A stretch of 6,051 bases of DNA from Fluviicola sp. (lineage in GTDB: Bacteria; Bacteroidota; Bacteroidia; Flavobacteriales_D; Crocinitomicaceae), in NCBI RefSeq assembly GCF_030151805.1, contig NZ_JASLCN010000388.1, positions 1 to 6,051 of the forward strand, given 5' to 3'. The notes below the pieces were generated by a model. That model saw only the letters and a program-made list of their open reading frames with translations. It ran no database searches and was not told the origin of the DNA. The position numbers and the translations under genes are program-made. Shown here piece after piece: positions 1-6,051 of this stretch (positions are counted from its first letter, which is position 1; the number at the start of each line of letters is the position of its first letter).

Positions 1-4
1 GTCA

Positions 5-54
5 AGTACGGATAGAGCATAGGTAGAGTATGGGTTAAGTATGGATACAGTATT
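5..54. repeat. 11-bp tandem repeat, four and a half degenerate units
   Basis: Four consecutive 11-base units are AGTACGGATAG (5-15), AGCATAGGTAG (16-26), AGTATGGGTTA (27-37) and AGTATGGATAC (38-48), followed by a partial AGTATT (49-54). The consensus is close to AGTATGGATAG. The period is not a multiple of three and the frames contain stops, so the array is not coding. It may continue to the left of the window. Its function is unknown; an 11-bp period places each unit on about the same face of the helix, which would allow cooperative protein binding, but that is inference. Confidence 0.75.
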
Positions 55-173
55 AAAATGTTATAGATTTAACATGCGCTTTTAGGGCGTTTCAGCCGTT
101 TTCAACCCCTCTTCGACCTCGTTTCCTGGAATCAGGAAGAAATGAGACCTTGGAATCCTAAAATCAAAACACG

Positions 174-199
174 TTACAGTTGTGTAAAAACGACTGTAA
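174..199. repeat. Inverted repeat, 9-bp stem with 8-nt loop
   Basis: TTACAGTTG (174-182) pairs with CGACTGTAA (191-199) around the loop TGTAAAAA, with one G-U pair. On the + strand the stem is followed by A residues, not a U tract, so it is not a normal + strand terminator. On the - strand the bases after the stem are only moderately T-rich. It could be an RNA structure, a protein-binding palindrome or chance. Confidence 0.4.
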
Positions 200-341
200 A
201 AAAAGAAGTTCATCCCTCCATTTGCATCCCAACACACTAACTATCAACATCTTGCCTCTAACTCCTTCAGCCTCATCTACCCTTCATAATTCGTAATTAA
301 AATTACCTCCATTTTCGTACACTGCATACATTAAATAACAC

Positions 342-368
342 GGAGGGGCTTTTTGCCACTCCTTTTTT
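342..368 (+). terminator. Rho-independent terminator
   Basis: GGAGGGGC (342-349) pairs with GCCACTCC (355-362) around a TTTTT loop, with a single G/A mismatch in an 8-position stem. Six T residues (363-368) follow. This is a typical intrinsic terminator reading rightward. It lies about 80 bases upstream of the promoter of the first large gene, so it would insulate that gene from transcription entering from the left. No gene ending just before it is visible in the window, so its transcript has either a long 3' untranslated end or is a small RNA. Confidence 0.7.
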
Positions 369-440
369 ACCAACTATTTATACAAGTATCAAAAGTACTC
401 AAGCAAAACTGCAAGCCACTATTCTGTTCCAAACACGGAA

Positions 441-459
441 TGATATTTACATACCTTTG
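441..459 (+). promoter_or_regulatory. Bacteroidota-type promoter, -7 box TACCTTTG
   Basis: TACCTTTG at 452-459 matches the TAnnTTTG -7 consensus of the Bacteroidota primary sigma factor exactly. No clean TTG is seen at the -33 position. The octamer TGATATTT at 441-448, three bases upstream of the -7 box, occurs with identical spacing before the downstream paralogue (4122-4140). Transcription would start at about 464-467, giving a leader of roughly 20 bases before the ATG at 487. That also places the in-frame TTG at 457 inside the promoter, so it cannot be the start codon. Confidence 0.7.
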
Positions 460-486
460 CTACTTCTTTCTAACATTGAGTTACTT

Positions 487-3400
487 ATGATGAAAAAACT
501 ACTTTTCTCCTTCATTGCGCTGACTCCTTTGTTTTCCTTCTCTCAAGGCTGGAATTACATCGGAAGTTCAACCGGAATTGCCAATGCAACAGAAGTTGAC
601 ATAGAGGTAACGCCCAACGGAAATTTGTATGCCGCATACATTGATGCGTCAAATTCCAATAAGATTACCGTACGCAAATGGAATGCAGGCAACAATTCCT
701 GGCAATTGGTAGGAAATGCGGGAATCGGAGATGCCAATGTATTCGACCTCGAACTGGTTGTACTTGGTGAAACAACTCCGGTTGTAGCTGCAAAAACCTT
801 CTATCAGACAACGTATGAATTCCTGGAGATATATAAATTCAACGGAACAACCTGGATGAGTCAGGCAATCGGGTCGGGAGGCTACAATCACATCGAGCAT
901 TCTTACGATTATTCACTGCGCGGCAATGCTTCCAATCAGCTGTTTCTCACTTTCTTCAACATAGATCCGCAATCCACAGGATATTCCCCGCAAGACGCTT
1001 TGATCACGGTCAATATGACTACACAAACGCTTTACGGCGGAACAAGCCCGAACCTGGAACAAACCAGTTTTGCAGGTGAAGTCAGTTCGTATATCGACGG
1101 AAACAATGCTTATGTGATTCACGGAGAAGCAGATATGTCTGACTACATTCCTTTGGATGTTTCCACCAACGGCGCTGCCTATTCCAACTATACCTTAGAC
1201 AATATGGACGGCGCTTCCAAAATGCTGATCGAAAAGAATAACGGTGCAACGGCTTACAGTTCTGTCTGGTCGGTTCCCTATTCTGCTTATCCGTTAAAAT
1301 TCCGTTCTTTCAACGGAACAGCATTCGGAACACAGGTCAATATCAGTACGGGAAGCAATGTGACGGATTTTGATTTCGATACGTACTTCAACGATGCGTA
1401 TGTATTCTACAAAACAGCTTCCACCTGCTTTTTCCAAAAAGTAACGAATGTGTCATCGCCTTCCATACCGCCCGCAATATCTTCCGGAGTTACCCTGGCT
1501 CCTGCAACAGCAAGCTCTTTGAAAACAGAAGTATACAACAACGTATACGTTATTGCATATGTAGATGGCGGAAAGTTCTACGTAAAGGAATACAATCAAC
1601 TGGCTAATATCGAGGATTACGATCTTTTCACCATGTGTGAATCATCCGTTTTCAATAATTCGGCGAGTAATTCCATCTCCTGTTTGGATCCGAATTTCAG
1701 TCAGCAGGGTTTAACCATGACTTGCGTTTCTCAAAACGTTTCTGTGATTCCGAATTCTGCAATTTCCGTTGCAGGTGCCGGAACACTGAATTTTTCATTG
1801 AATATCAGTAACACCAATGACGTGAGTTCTCCGACCATCGTAGACCTGCAGTTTGAATTATTCGACAACGGAGTCTCTTGCGGAACAACTTTAATTTCCA
1901 TTACGGTCAATCCGAAACCCAACATTAACTTTACAAACACCATCAATGCTGTTTGTAAAAATGCCGATCCGATCAATCTGAATTCCTGGGCAACACCAAA
2001 CGGTGGAACCTGGAGCGGAACGGGAATTCTGAACAATACCTTTTATCCATCCTACCCAACCGGTTCAAGTGTAATAATGAATTACACCAAAACCAATCAA
2101 TATGGTTGTACCAGTTCCGGAACATTGCCGTTTACGATCAATCAAACTCCGAATCTGAACGTAACTACGACCTCATCCGATTGCAATCAAAATACAGGGT
2201 CTGCTTCCGTAGCGATTACCAGCGGTCAGGCTCCTTATCTGATTTACTGGAGCTCCGGATCAACACAATCAAGCACCAGTAATTTAGCTCCGGGACAATA
2301 CGTTGTTTCCGTAACGGATGCAAACGGGTGTCTTTCAACTGCTACTTCCATGATCGGGTCAAACGGACTTTCTCAAACAGGGGTTTCAACCGGAGCTTCC
2401 TGTTATGGTTCAGGCAACGGATCCGTTAACGTAACAACTACCGGTGGCGCAGCTCCATTGGTTTATTCCTGGTCGAGCGGTGCAACAACCGAAGATCTTT
2501 CAAACTGTACCGGAGGTCCTTACGAATTAACCATTACCGATGCATTGGGGTGTGTTTCCACCGCGACTTACGTGGTTCAGGAACCACAACAGATTATGCT
2601 GAATCAGATGACCATTACCCAACCCGCTTGTTCCGCAACAAACGGACAGGCAACAGCTTCTTTCAACGGTGGAACAAGTCCTTTCAATTATACCTGGACC
2701 AATGCACAGGGAACGAACCTGAATGTCAACAATACGACGCTGACCAACATCGGTGCAGGAATTTATTTCTGTACGATCACAGACGCAAACAATTGTACTT
2801 TTACCGGCAGCGCTTTGGTTTCAAATAATTCCGGACCAACTTTAGCCATTGATACCATTATCGCTTCTTCCTGTTCCAATGACGGAGAAATTCAACTCGG
2901 CGTTATTTCCGGGAACCCACAAAGTTATCTTTGGACAAACGGCGCAAGCACTCAAAACATTTCCAATCTTGCACCGGGAACGTATTCCGTTTCCGTAACA
3001 GGAGCTTCCGGATGTATCACCGTTTTGGGCGGAACAGTTGGTTCTACCCTTCCCGATCCGGTACAGATTTGTTTGGTTACTGTTGATTCCACGACCAATA
3101 CCAACCTGGTTGTTTGGGAAAAACCAATTACAAACGGAATCGATCATTTCAACATTTACCGTGAAACGTCACAAGCAGGACTTTACCAGCTTGTAGGAGC
3201 TGTAAATTATACCGATGAATCCATTTTTAATGATTTGGTAGCTTCCCCGAATGTGCGTTCCTGGAGATACAAAATTGCTTCTGTGGACGACTGCGGAACG
3301 GAATCTTCCCTGAGTCTGCATCATAAAACCATTCATTTGGTCATCAGTCAGGGTTTGGGAGCTGATATTAACTTGTTCTGGGACAGTTATGAAGGGTTCA

Positions 3401-3885
3401 ACTATTCGAACTTCGTCCTGAAAAGACACACGAATGCAGACGGTTGGACAACCGTTGCAACGATGCCGAATAACTTGTTTACCTATACCGATCAACCGAC
3501 TTCTACCGATGGTTTGTTTTACGTAGTAACCGTTGATGCCCCAAGTACCTGCTCAAGTACGAAAATGGCACAGGATTTCAATACAACCCGTTCCAACAGA
3601 GACAACCGGCTTTCAACCGGGCAACCGAATTCCTTGTCCGAATTGATTGATCAGGCAGTAACCATTTATCCGAATCCTGCAAGCAGCTTCCTGAATGTGG
3701 AGAACTCCTCCAATCAATGGATCAAAGCAACTGTGCTCGATCAGATGGGAAGAGTGATTTCTGTTTGGACTCTTGCTCCGGGACAAACTAAAATGGAATG
3801 TGGAAAACTGGCTGCAGGAATGTACAACCTCGAATTACAATCACAAGGTGCCAAAACATTGAAGCGTTTTGTAATTGAACACTAA
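487..3885 (+). CDS. Secreted multidomain surface protein: beta-propeller, SprB repeats, FN3 pair, T9SS type A sorting domain
   Basis: This encodes an exported, probably cell-surface or released, adhesin-like protein of 1132 residues. Residues 1-19 are a signal peptide (MMKK, hydrophobic core, cleavage at SFS/Q20). About 20-370 look like a seven-bladed beta-propeller, with strand endings such as VRKWN, IYKFNG and YVKEYN. About 371-475 form an unassigned module with four Cys (384, 399, 413, 465). About 483-558 are an Ig-like domain with GGTWSGTG. Four SprB-type repeats follow (563-623, 636-697, 712-778, 793-851). Next come two fibronectin-III-like domains (857-947, 948-1030). The T9SS type A sorting domain is at 1057-1132 (IYPNP at 1060, GMYNLEL at 1111). 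The tandem ATGs at 487 and 490 are both possible starts; the paralogue's MKK aligns with 490. The gene has its own promoter and terminator. No catalytic motif is seen, and the ligand is unknown. The T9SS and SprB assignments are firm; the propeller is inferred from sequence rhythm. Confidence 0.93.
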   Translation: MMKKLLFSFIALTPLFSFSQGWNYIGSSTGIANATEVDIEVTPNGNLYAAYIDASNSNKITVRKWNAGNNSWQLVGNAGIGDANVFDLELVVLGETTPVVAAKTFYQTTYEFLEIYKFNGTTWMSQAIGSGGYNHIEHSYDYSLRGNASNQLFLTFFNIDPQSTGYSPQDALITVNMTTQTLYGGTSPNLEQTSFAGEVSSYIDGNNAYVIHGEADMSDYIPLDVSTNGAAYSNYTLDNMDGASKMLIEKNNGATAYSSVWSVPYSAYPLKFRSFNGTAFGTQVNISTGSNVTDFDFDTYFNDAYVFYKTASTCFFQKVTNVSSPSIPPAISSGVTLAPATASSLKTEVYNNVYVIAYVDGGKFYVKEYNQLANIEDYDLFTMCESSVFNNSASNSISCLDPNFSQQGLTMTCVSQNVSVIPNSAISVAGAGTLNFSLNISNTNDVSSPTIVDLQFELFDNGVSCGTTLISITVNPKPNINFTNTINAVCKNADPINLNSWATPNGGTWSGTGILNNTFYPSYPTGSSVIMNYTKTNQYGCTSSGTLPFTINQTPNLNVTTTSSDCNQNTGSASVAITSGQAPYLIYWSSGSTQSSTSNLAPGQYVVSVTDANGCLSTATSMIGSNGLSQTGVSTGASCYGSGNGSVNVTTTGGAAPLVYSWSSGATTEDLSNCTGGPYELTITDALGCVSTATYVVQEPQQIMLNQMTITQPACSATNGQATASFNGGTSPFNYTWTNAQGTNLNVNNTTLTNIGAGIYFCTITDANNCTFTGSALVSNNSGPTLAIDTIIASSCSNDGEIQLGVISGNPQSYLWTNGASTQNISNLAPGTYSVSVTGASGCITVLGGTVGSTLPDPVQICLVTVDSTTNTNLVVWEKPITNGIDHFNIYRETSQAGLYQLVGAVNYTDESIFNDLVASPNVRSWRYKIASVDDCGTESSLSLHHKTIHLVISQGLGADINLFWDSYEGFNYSNFVLKRHTNADGWTTVATMPNNLFTYTDQPTSTDGLFYVVTVDAPSTCSSTKMAQDFNTTRSNRDNRLSTGQPNSLSELIDQAVTIYPNPASSFLNVENSSNQWIKATVLDQMGRVISVWTLAPGQTKMECGKLAAGMYNLELQSQGAKTLKRFVIEH
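2173..3039 (+). repeat. Four SprB-type repeats inside the first gene
   Basis: Four diverged protein repeats of about 60-67 residues lie at 2173-2355, 2392-2577, 2620-2820 and 2863-3039. The shared pattern is an early Cys, a Gly/Ser-rich strand, a P-(Y/L/F)-x-Y-x-W core (SYLW in unit 4), Ser/Thr-rich turn, L/I-x-x-G-x-Y, then V/I-T-D-A-x-x-C. This matches the SprB repeat family named after the Flavobacterium johnsoniae gliding adhesin. Unit 3 is longest, with an insertion before its GAGIY motif. Unit 4 has TGASGC in place of TDANGC, losing the Asp. The paired Cys in each unit could form a disulphide outside the cell (inference). Confidence 0.85.
3055..3576 (+). other. Two tandem fibronectin-III-like domains
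   Basis: The first domain (3055-3327) runs from PVQICLVTVD through VVWEKP, FNIYRE and WRYKIASVDDCG. The second (3328-3576) runs from HLVISQG through INLFWDSYEG, FVLKR and LFYVVTV. The alternating strand pattern, the W-E-K-P and W-R-Y-K-I cores, and a Cys pair per domain are typical of the FN3-like stalk modules placed just before sorting domains in large Bacteroidota secreted proteins. They probably act as a spacer between the SprB repeats and the C-terminal anchor. The fold is assigned by pattern, not by structural comparison. Confidence 0.7.
3655..3882 (+). other. T9SS type A C-terminal sorting domain
   Basis: The last 76 residues begin with VTIYPNPASSFLNV and continue through ATVLDQMGRVI, LAAGMYNLEL and a basic ending, LKRFVIEH. 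This is the standard layout of the type A sorting signal (Por_Secre_tail/TIGR04183 family): YPNP opening, D-x-x-G-(R/K) turn, L-x-x-G-x-Y strand and a K/R-x-x-I/V close. It directs the protein through the type IX secretion system across the outer membrane. In well-studied systems the domain is cleaved on export, and the protein is either anchored to lipopolysaccharide or released. Confidence 0.92.
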
Positions 3886-3914
3886 AGAAATCAGGGGCAA
3901 GTCATAAAAAATCA

Positions 3915-3947
3915 AAAAAAGGTTGATCTTCCCGGTCAGCCTTTTTT
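3915..3947 (+). terminator. Rho-independent terminator of the first gene
   Basis: AAAAAAGGTTGA (3915-3926) pairs with TCAGCCTTTTTT (3936-3947), a 12-bp stem with one G-U pair. It can extend by two more pairs to leave a UUCCC loop. The stem ends in a run of six T and starts 29 bases after the TAA stop at 3883-3885. The A-run/T-run symmetry means it could also work on the - strand, but no gene is visible there. It separates the two paralogues into different transcription units. Confidence 0.88.
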
Positions 3948-4121
3948 AATTTCCGACATTTTTCTGTTTGACAAAGCCTCTCTATAAACTCCTGAAAATA
4001 AAAACCTTAAAATAACATTCATAGATTCTTCTTTCCAAAACCCGCTACTAAAAGGATTCAGTAATTTGATGTATCCATTTTAAGAATCCATTGTTGACTA
4101 TCTTTTTCGTTCATTGTGTCC

Positions 4122-4140
4122 TGATATTTGAGTAATTTTA
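4122..4140 (+). promoter_or_regulatory. Probable promoter of the second paralogue, -7 box TAATTTTA
   Basis: TAATTTTA at 4133-4140 matches seven of eight positions of TAnnTTTG. TGATATTT at 4122-4129 lies three bases upstream of it, exactly as before the first gene (441-459), which makes this choice better than the overlapping GATATTTG at 4123-4130. A TTG at 4114-4116 could be part of a -33 element, although its 16-base spacing is short. The leader to the ATG at 4178 would be about 30 bases and is A-rich. Promoter strength is probably lower than for the first copy because the final G of the box is missing (inference). Confidence 0.55.
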
Positions 4141-4177
4141 TCGCCCTTTTAAAAACTACAACAAATAGCTAATTTAC

Positions 4178-6051
4178 ATGAAGAAGGTTCTCTTCCTTTG
4201 CGTCACCTTTATTTCCCTTTTTTCATTTTCACAGGATTGGAATTCCATCGGAAACCCTGCCGGAATTGCAAATGCCACTGAAGTCGATGTTGAAATTACT
4301 CCCGGAGGTAAACTCTATGCTGCTTATATTGATACCGATCATTCCAAAAAAGTTTCGGTTGCCAGATGGAACGCCGGAAACAATAGTTGGGAACTCATTG
4401 GAAATGCCGGAATCGGAGACGCCAATGTCTTCGATTTGAAACTGATCATCCTGGATGAAGTTTACCCGGTTTTCACAGCCAAAACATTCTACCAGGGAAC
4501 AACCCAGGCACTTGAAGTTTATAAATTCGATGGGGGAAACTGGACGAGTCAAATGACCGGTCTCGGAGCAAACTACAATCAGCTGGATCACAGCTCTGAT
4601 TACTCTTTGCAGGGAACATCACTCGGAAAATGGTTCTTGACCTTTAAAAATCCAGTCACCGCTTCTCCTACTTACAACCGGGTGATAACGATCAACATGT
4701 CCACTCAGGCGCTTCATGGCACAGCAAGTTCCTATGCCCTGCTTTCCGCTTCTTCCGGAAAACTAAGTTCGTATGTGGATGATAATAACGCTGCTGTAAT
4801 TCACGGGCAAACCGGTGTCACAAGCAATATTCATTTGGATGCTTCCGGAACTTCGGGCATTTATTCTCAGAACTATACCTTTGAAGCCGGTTTGTTGGCC
4901 GATAACATTTCCAAAATGCAGATCGAAAGAAACACAGATTTGTCGGCATATGTATTTATCTGGGCCTCTACAGCCTCCAATAATCCCTTAAAATTCAACA
5001 CGCTCTCCAATGCTGCCCTGAATACGGAGCTTGTTTTGAGCACAGGAAGCAGCATCAGTGATTTTGAATTCGATACTTATAGCAGCGATGCATATGTATT
5101 CTACAAAAATGCAACGTCTTGTTTCTACGTGAAAATAACCAACGTAACAAGTCCAACTGTTTCAACGATTTCTTCCGGAAGCACACTGGCTCCTTCAACA
5201 GCAACATCCCTGGAAACACAGGTTTACAATGGAATCTATGTGATTGCCTATGTAGACGGTGGGAAGTTTTATGTAAAAGAATACAATCAACTGGCAAATA
5301 TTGAGGACCACAGTCTTTTTACCATGTGTGAATCATCTGTGCTCAATAATCCTGCAAACAATGCTGTTTACTGCCTCGATCCGAATTTCAGTCAGCAGGG
5401 TTTAACGATGACCTGTATTTCTCAGAATGTTTCCATTATTCCCAATTCAGCGCTCAGCATTTCAGGATCCGGAAGTCTTCAATTCTCCATAACTATCGGG
5501 AACACCAACGATATCAGCTCACCGATGATTGTTGATCTGCAAGTTGAATTATTTGATAACGGAATCTCTTGCGGAACAAAATTGATTCCCGTTACGATTT
5601 ACCCGAAACCGGATCTTGCTTTCACCAATACGATTACTGCGGTTTGTAAGAATACAGAACCGATTAACCTGGTTTCCTGGGCCACACCGGCGGGAGGAAC
5701 CTGGAGCGGAACGGGAATTCTGAACAACATCTTTTACCCTTCTTACCCGGCAGCTTCGGCAACGGTCATGAATTATACCAAAACCAATCAATACGGTTGT
5801 ACCAGTTCCGGCGCATTGTCATTTACAATCAATCAAACCCCGGATCTGAACGTCACAAGCACTTCTTCCGATTGCAATCAAAGTACCGGAACAGCTTCCG
5901 TTGCAATTACTTCAGGCCAGGCTCCCTACTCGATTTATTGGAGCAGCGGATCCACACAATCAATGACGAGCAATCTTGCTCCCGGACAATATGTTGTTTC
6001 AGTAACGGATGCAAACGGCTGTCTTTCAACGGCCTCTTCCATGATCGGATC
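4178..6051 (+). CDS. Tandem paralogue of the secreted propeller/SprB surface protein, cut by the window edge
   Basis: This frame starts with ATG AAG AAG and remains open for 624 codons to the last base, so the 3' end lies outside the window. Residues 1-18 are a signal peptide (MKK, hydrophobic core, SFS/Q19). About 20-370 align with the first gene's beta-propeller. About 371-476 hold the same Cys-containing module. About 484-559 are the Ig-like domain with GGTWSGTG. One complete SprB repeat lies at 563-623, after which the window ends. By eye, identity to the first protein is about 55% over the propeller and about 80% afterwards, with only one codon of net length difference. By analogy it should continue with more SprB repeats, FN3-like domains and a T9SS sorting domain, but none of that is visible. 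The start is secure because MKK and the signal peptide align with the first gene. It probably forms its own transcription unit after the terminator at 3915-3947. Confidence 0.92.
   Translation, partial: MKKVLFLCVTFISLFSFSQDWNSIGNPAGIANATEVDVEITPGGKLYAAYIDTDHSKKVSVARWNAGNNSWELIGNAGIGDANVFDLKLIILDEVYPVFTAKTFYQGTTQALEVYKFDGGNWTSQMTGLGANYNQLDHSSDYSLQGTSLGKWFLTFKNPVTASPTYNRVITINMSTQALHGTASSYALLSASSGKLSSYVDDNNAAVIHGQTGVTSNIHLDASGTSGIYSQNYTFEAGLLADNISKMQIERNTDLSAYVFIWASTASNNPLKFNTLSNAALNTELVLSTGSSISDFEFDTYSSDAYVFYKNATSCFYVKITNVTSPTVSTISSGSTLAPSTATSLETQVYNGIYVIAYVDGGKFYVKEYNQLANIEDHSLFTMCESSVLNNPANNAVYCLDPNFSQQGLTMTCISQNVSIIPNSALSISGSGSLQFSITIGNTNDISSPMIVDLQVELFDNGISCGTKLIPVTIYPKPDLAFTNTITAVCKNTEPINLVSWATPAGGTWSGTGILNNIFYPSYPAASATVMNYTKTNQYGCTSSGALSFTINQTPDLNVTSTSSDCNQSTGTASVAITSGQAPYSIYWSSGSTQSMTSNLAPGQYVVSVTDANGCLSTASSMIG
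5864..6046 (+). repeat. First SprB-type repeat of the second gene
   Basis: This unit encodes SSDCNQSTGTASVAI through QAPYSIYWSSGS, LAPGQYVVSVTDANGC and TASSMIG. It is nearly identical to the first repeat of the upstream gene (2173-2355), much closer than to that gene's own repeats 2-4. The repeat array therefore existed before the whole-gene duplication. Further units are expected beyond the window edge. Confidence 0.85.

Larger units (their letters stand above)
1..451. other. Non-coding region upstream of the first adhesin-like gene
   Basis: I see no gene here on either strand. Open frames are short, the longest noticed being 32 codons at 142-240, with no recognisable product. The region contains an 11-bp tandem repeat (5-54), a 9-bp-stem inverted repeat (174-199), a G-poor, pyrimidine-rich stretch (about 205-290), a small AT palindrome (293-306) and a terminator on the + strand (342-368). 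The terminator suggests that a transcript enters from the left of the window or starts inside this region. The promoter of the first large gene begins at about 441. Confidence 0.6.

Noticed and set aside
5..54. CRISPR array
   Set aside because: The units are 11 bases long, directly adjacent and degenerate, with no spacers.
123..138. Hairpin TTCCTG-GAAT-CAGGAA as a terminator
   Set aside because: The stem has only six pairs and no T run on either strand.
142..240. A 32-codon open frame on the + strand
   Set aside because: It has no recognisable motif, overlaps the inverted repeat at 174-199 and has no start context or neighbour to support it.
457..486. In-frame TTG start giving ten extra residues to the first protein
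   Set aside because: The TTG lies inside the TACCTTTG promoter box, the extension would mask the signal peptide, and the paralogue begins at the equivalent of the MKK at 490.
487..3885. Identification of the first gene as sprB itself
   Set aside because: SprB of Flavobacterium johnsoniae is far longer and carries a different (type B) sorting domain. Here there are only four SprB-type repeats and a type A domain.
4178..4204. Possible lipoprotein signal in the second protein (LFLC, Cys at residue 8)
   Set aside because: The Cys is too close to the start for a hydrophobic core, and the first protein has no Cys there. The SFS/Q site fits ordinary signal peptidase I cleavage.
555..5791. Several open frames of 60-120 codons on the - strand, and two on the + strand at 2550-2828 and 5119-5304
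   Set aside because: All lie inside the two long genes in other frames, have no recognised domains, and the corresponding frames are not conserved between the paralogues.
4178..6051. Second copy as a pseudogene
   Set aside because: Reading the frame codon by codon shows no stop or frameshift up to the window edge, and it keeps its signal peptide and all Cys positions.

Overview
The window looks like accessory, surface-protein DNA from a member of the Bacteroidota, probably a Flavobacteriales-type bacterium. Four things support this. The complete protein ends in a type IX secretion system (T9SS) type A sorting domain. It contains SprB-type repeats. Its signal peptide ends in a Ser-Phe-Ser/Gln site, as is common in T9SS cargo. 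The promoters resemble the Bacteroidota TAnnTTTG -7 box, with no clear Shine-Dalgarno sequence. The genus cannot be fixed from the sequence.

Layout, left to right. Positions 1-451 hold no supported gene. This stretch carries an 11-bp tandem repeat at the left edge, an inverted repeat at 174-199, a small AT palindrome at 293-306 and a good Rho-independent terminator at 342-368. A promoter at about 441-459 precedes a complete 1132-residue secreted protein gene (487-3885), which is closed by a strong terminator at 3915-3947. A 292-bp intergenic gap holds a second promoter (4122-4140). It leads into a second gene (4178 to the window edge) that stays open for 624 codons and is cut by the edge.

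The two genes are tandem paralogues with the same domain order as far as the second can be read: signal peptide, a probable seven-bladed beta-propeller, a Cys-containing module, an Ig-like domain with the GGTWSGTG signature, then SprB repeats. The complete copy continues with three more SprB repeats, two fibronectin-III-like domains and the T9SS sorting domain. Both products are probably exported by Sec, moved across the outer membrane by T9SS, and attached to the cell surface or released. By eye, the N-terminal propellers share only about 55% identity while the following stalk region shares about 80%. This would fit a pair of surface proteins with different binding heads on a common stalk. 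Each gene has its own promoter, and a terminator separates them, so they are probably separate transcription units rather than an operon. No enzyme, phage, CRISPR or transposase signature was seen.
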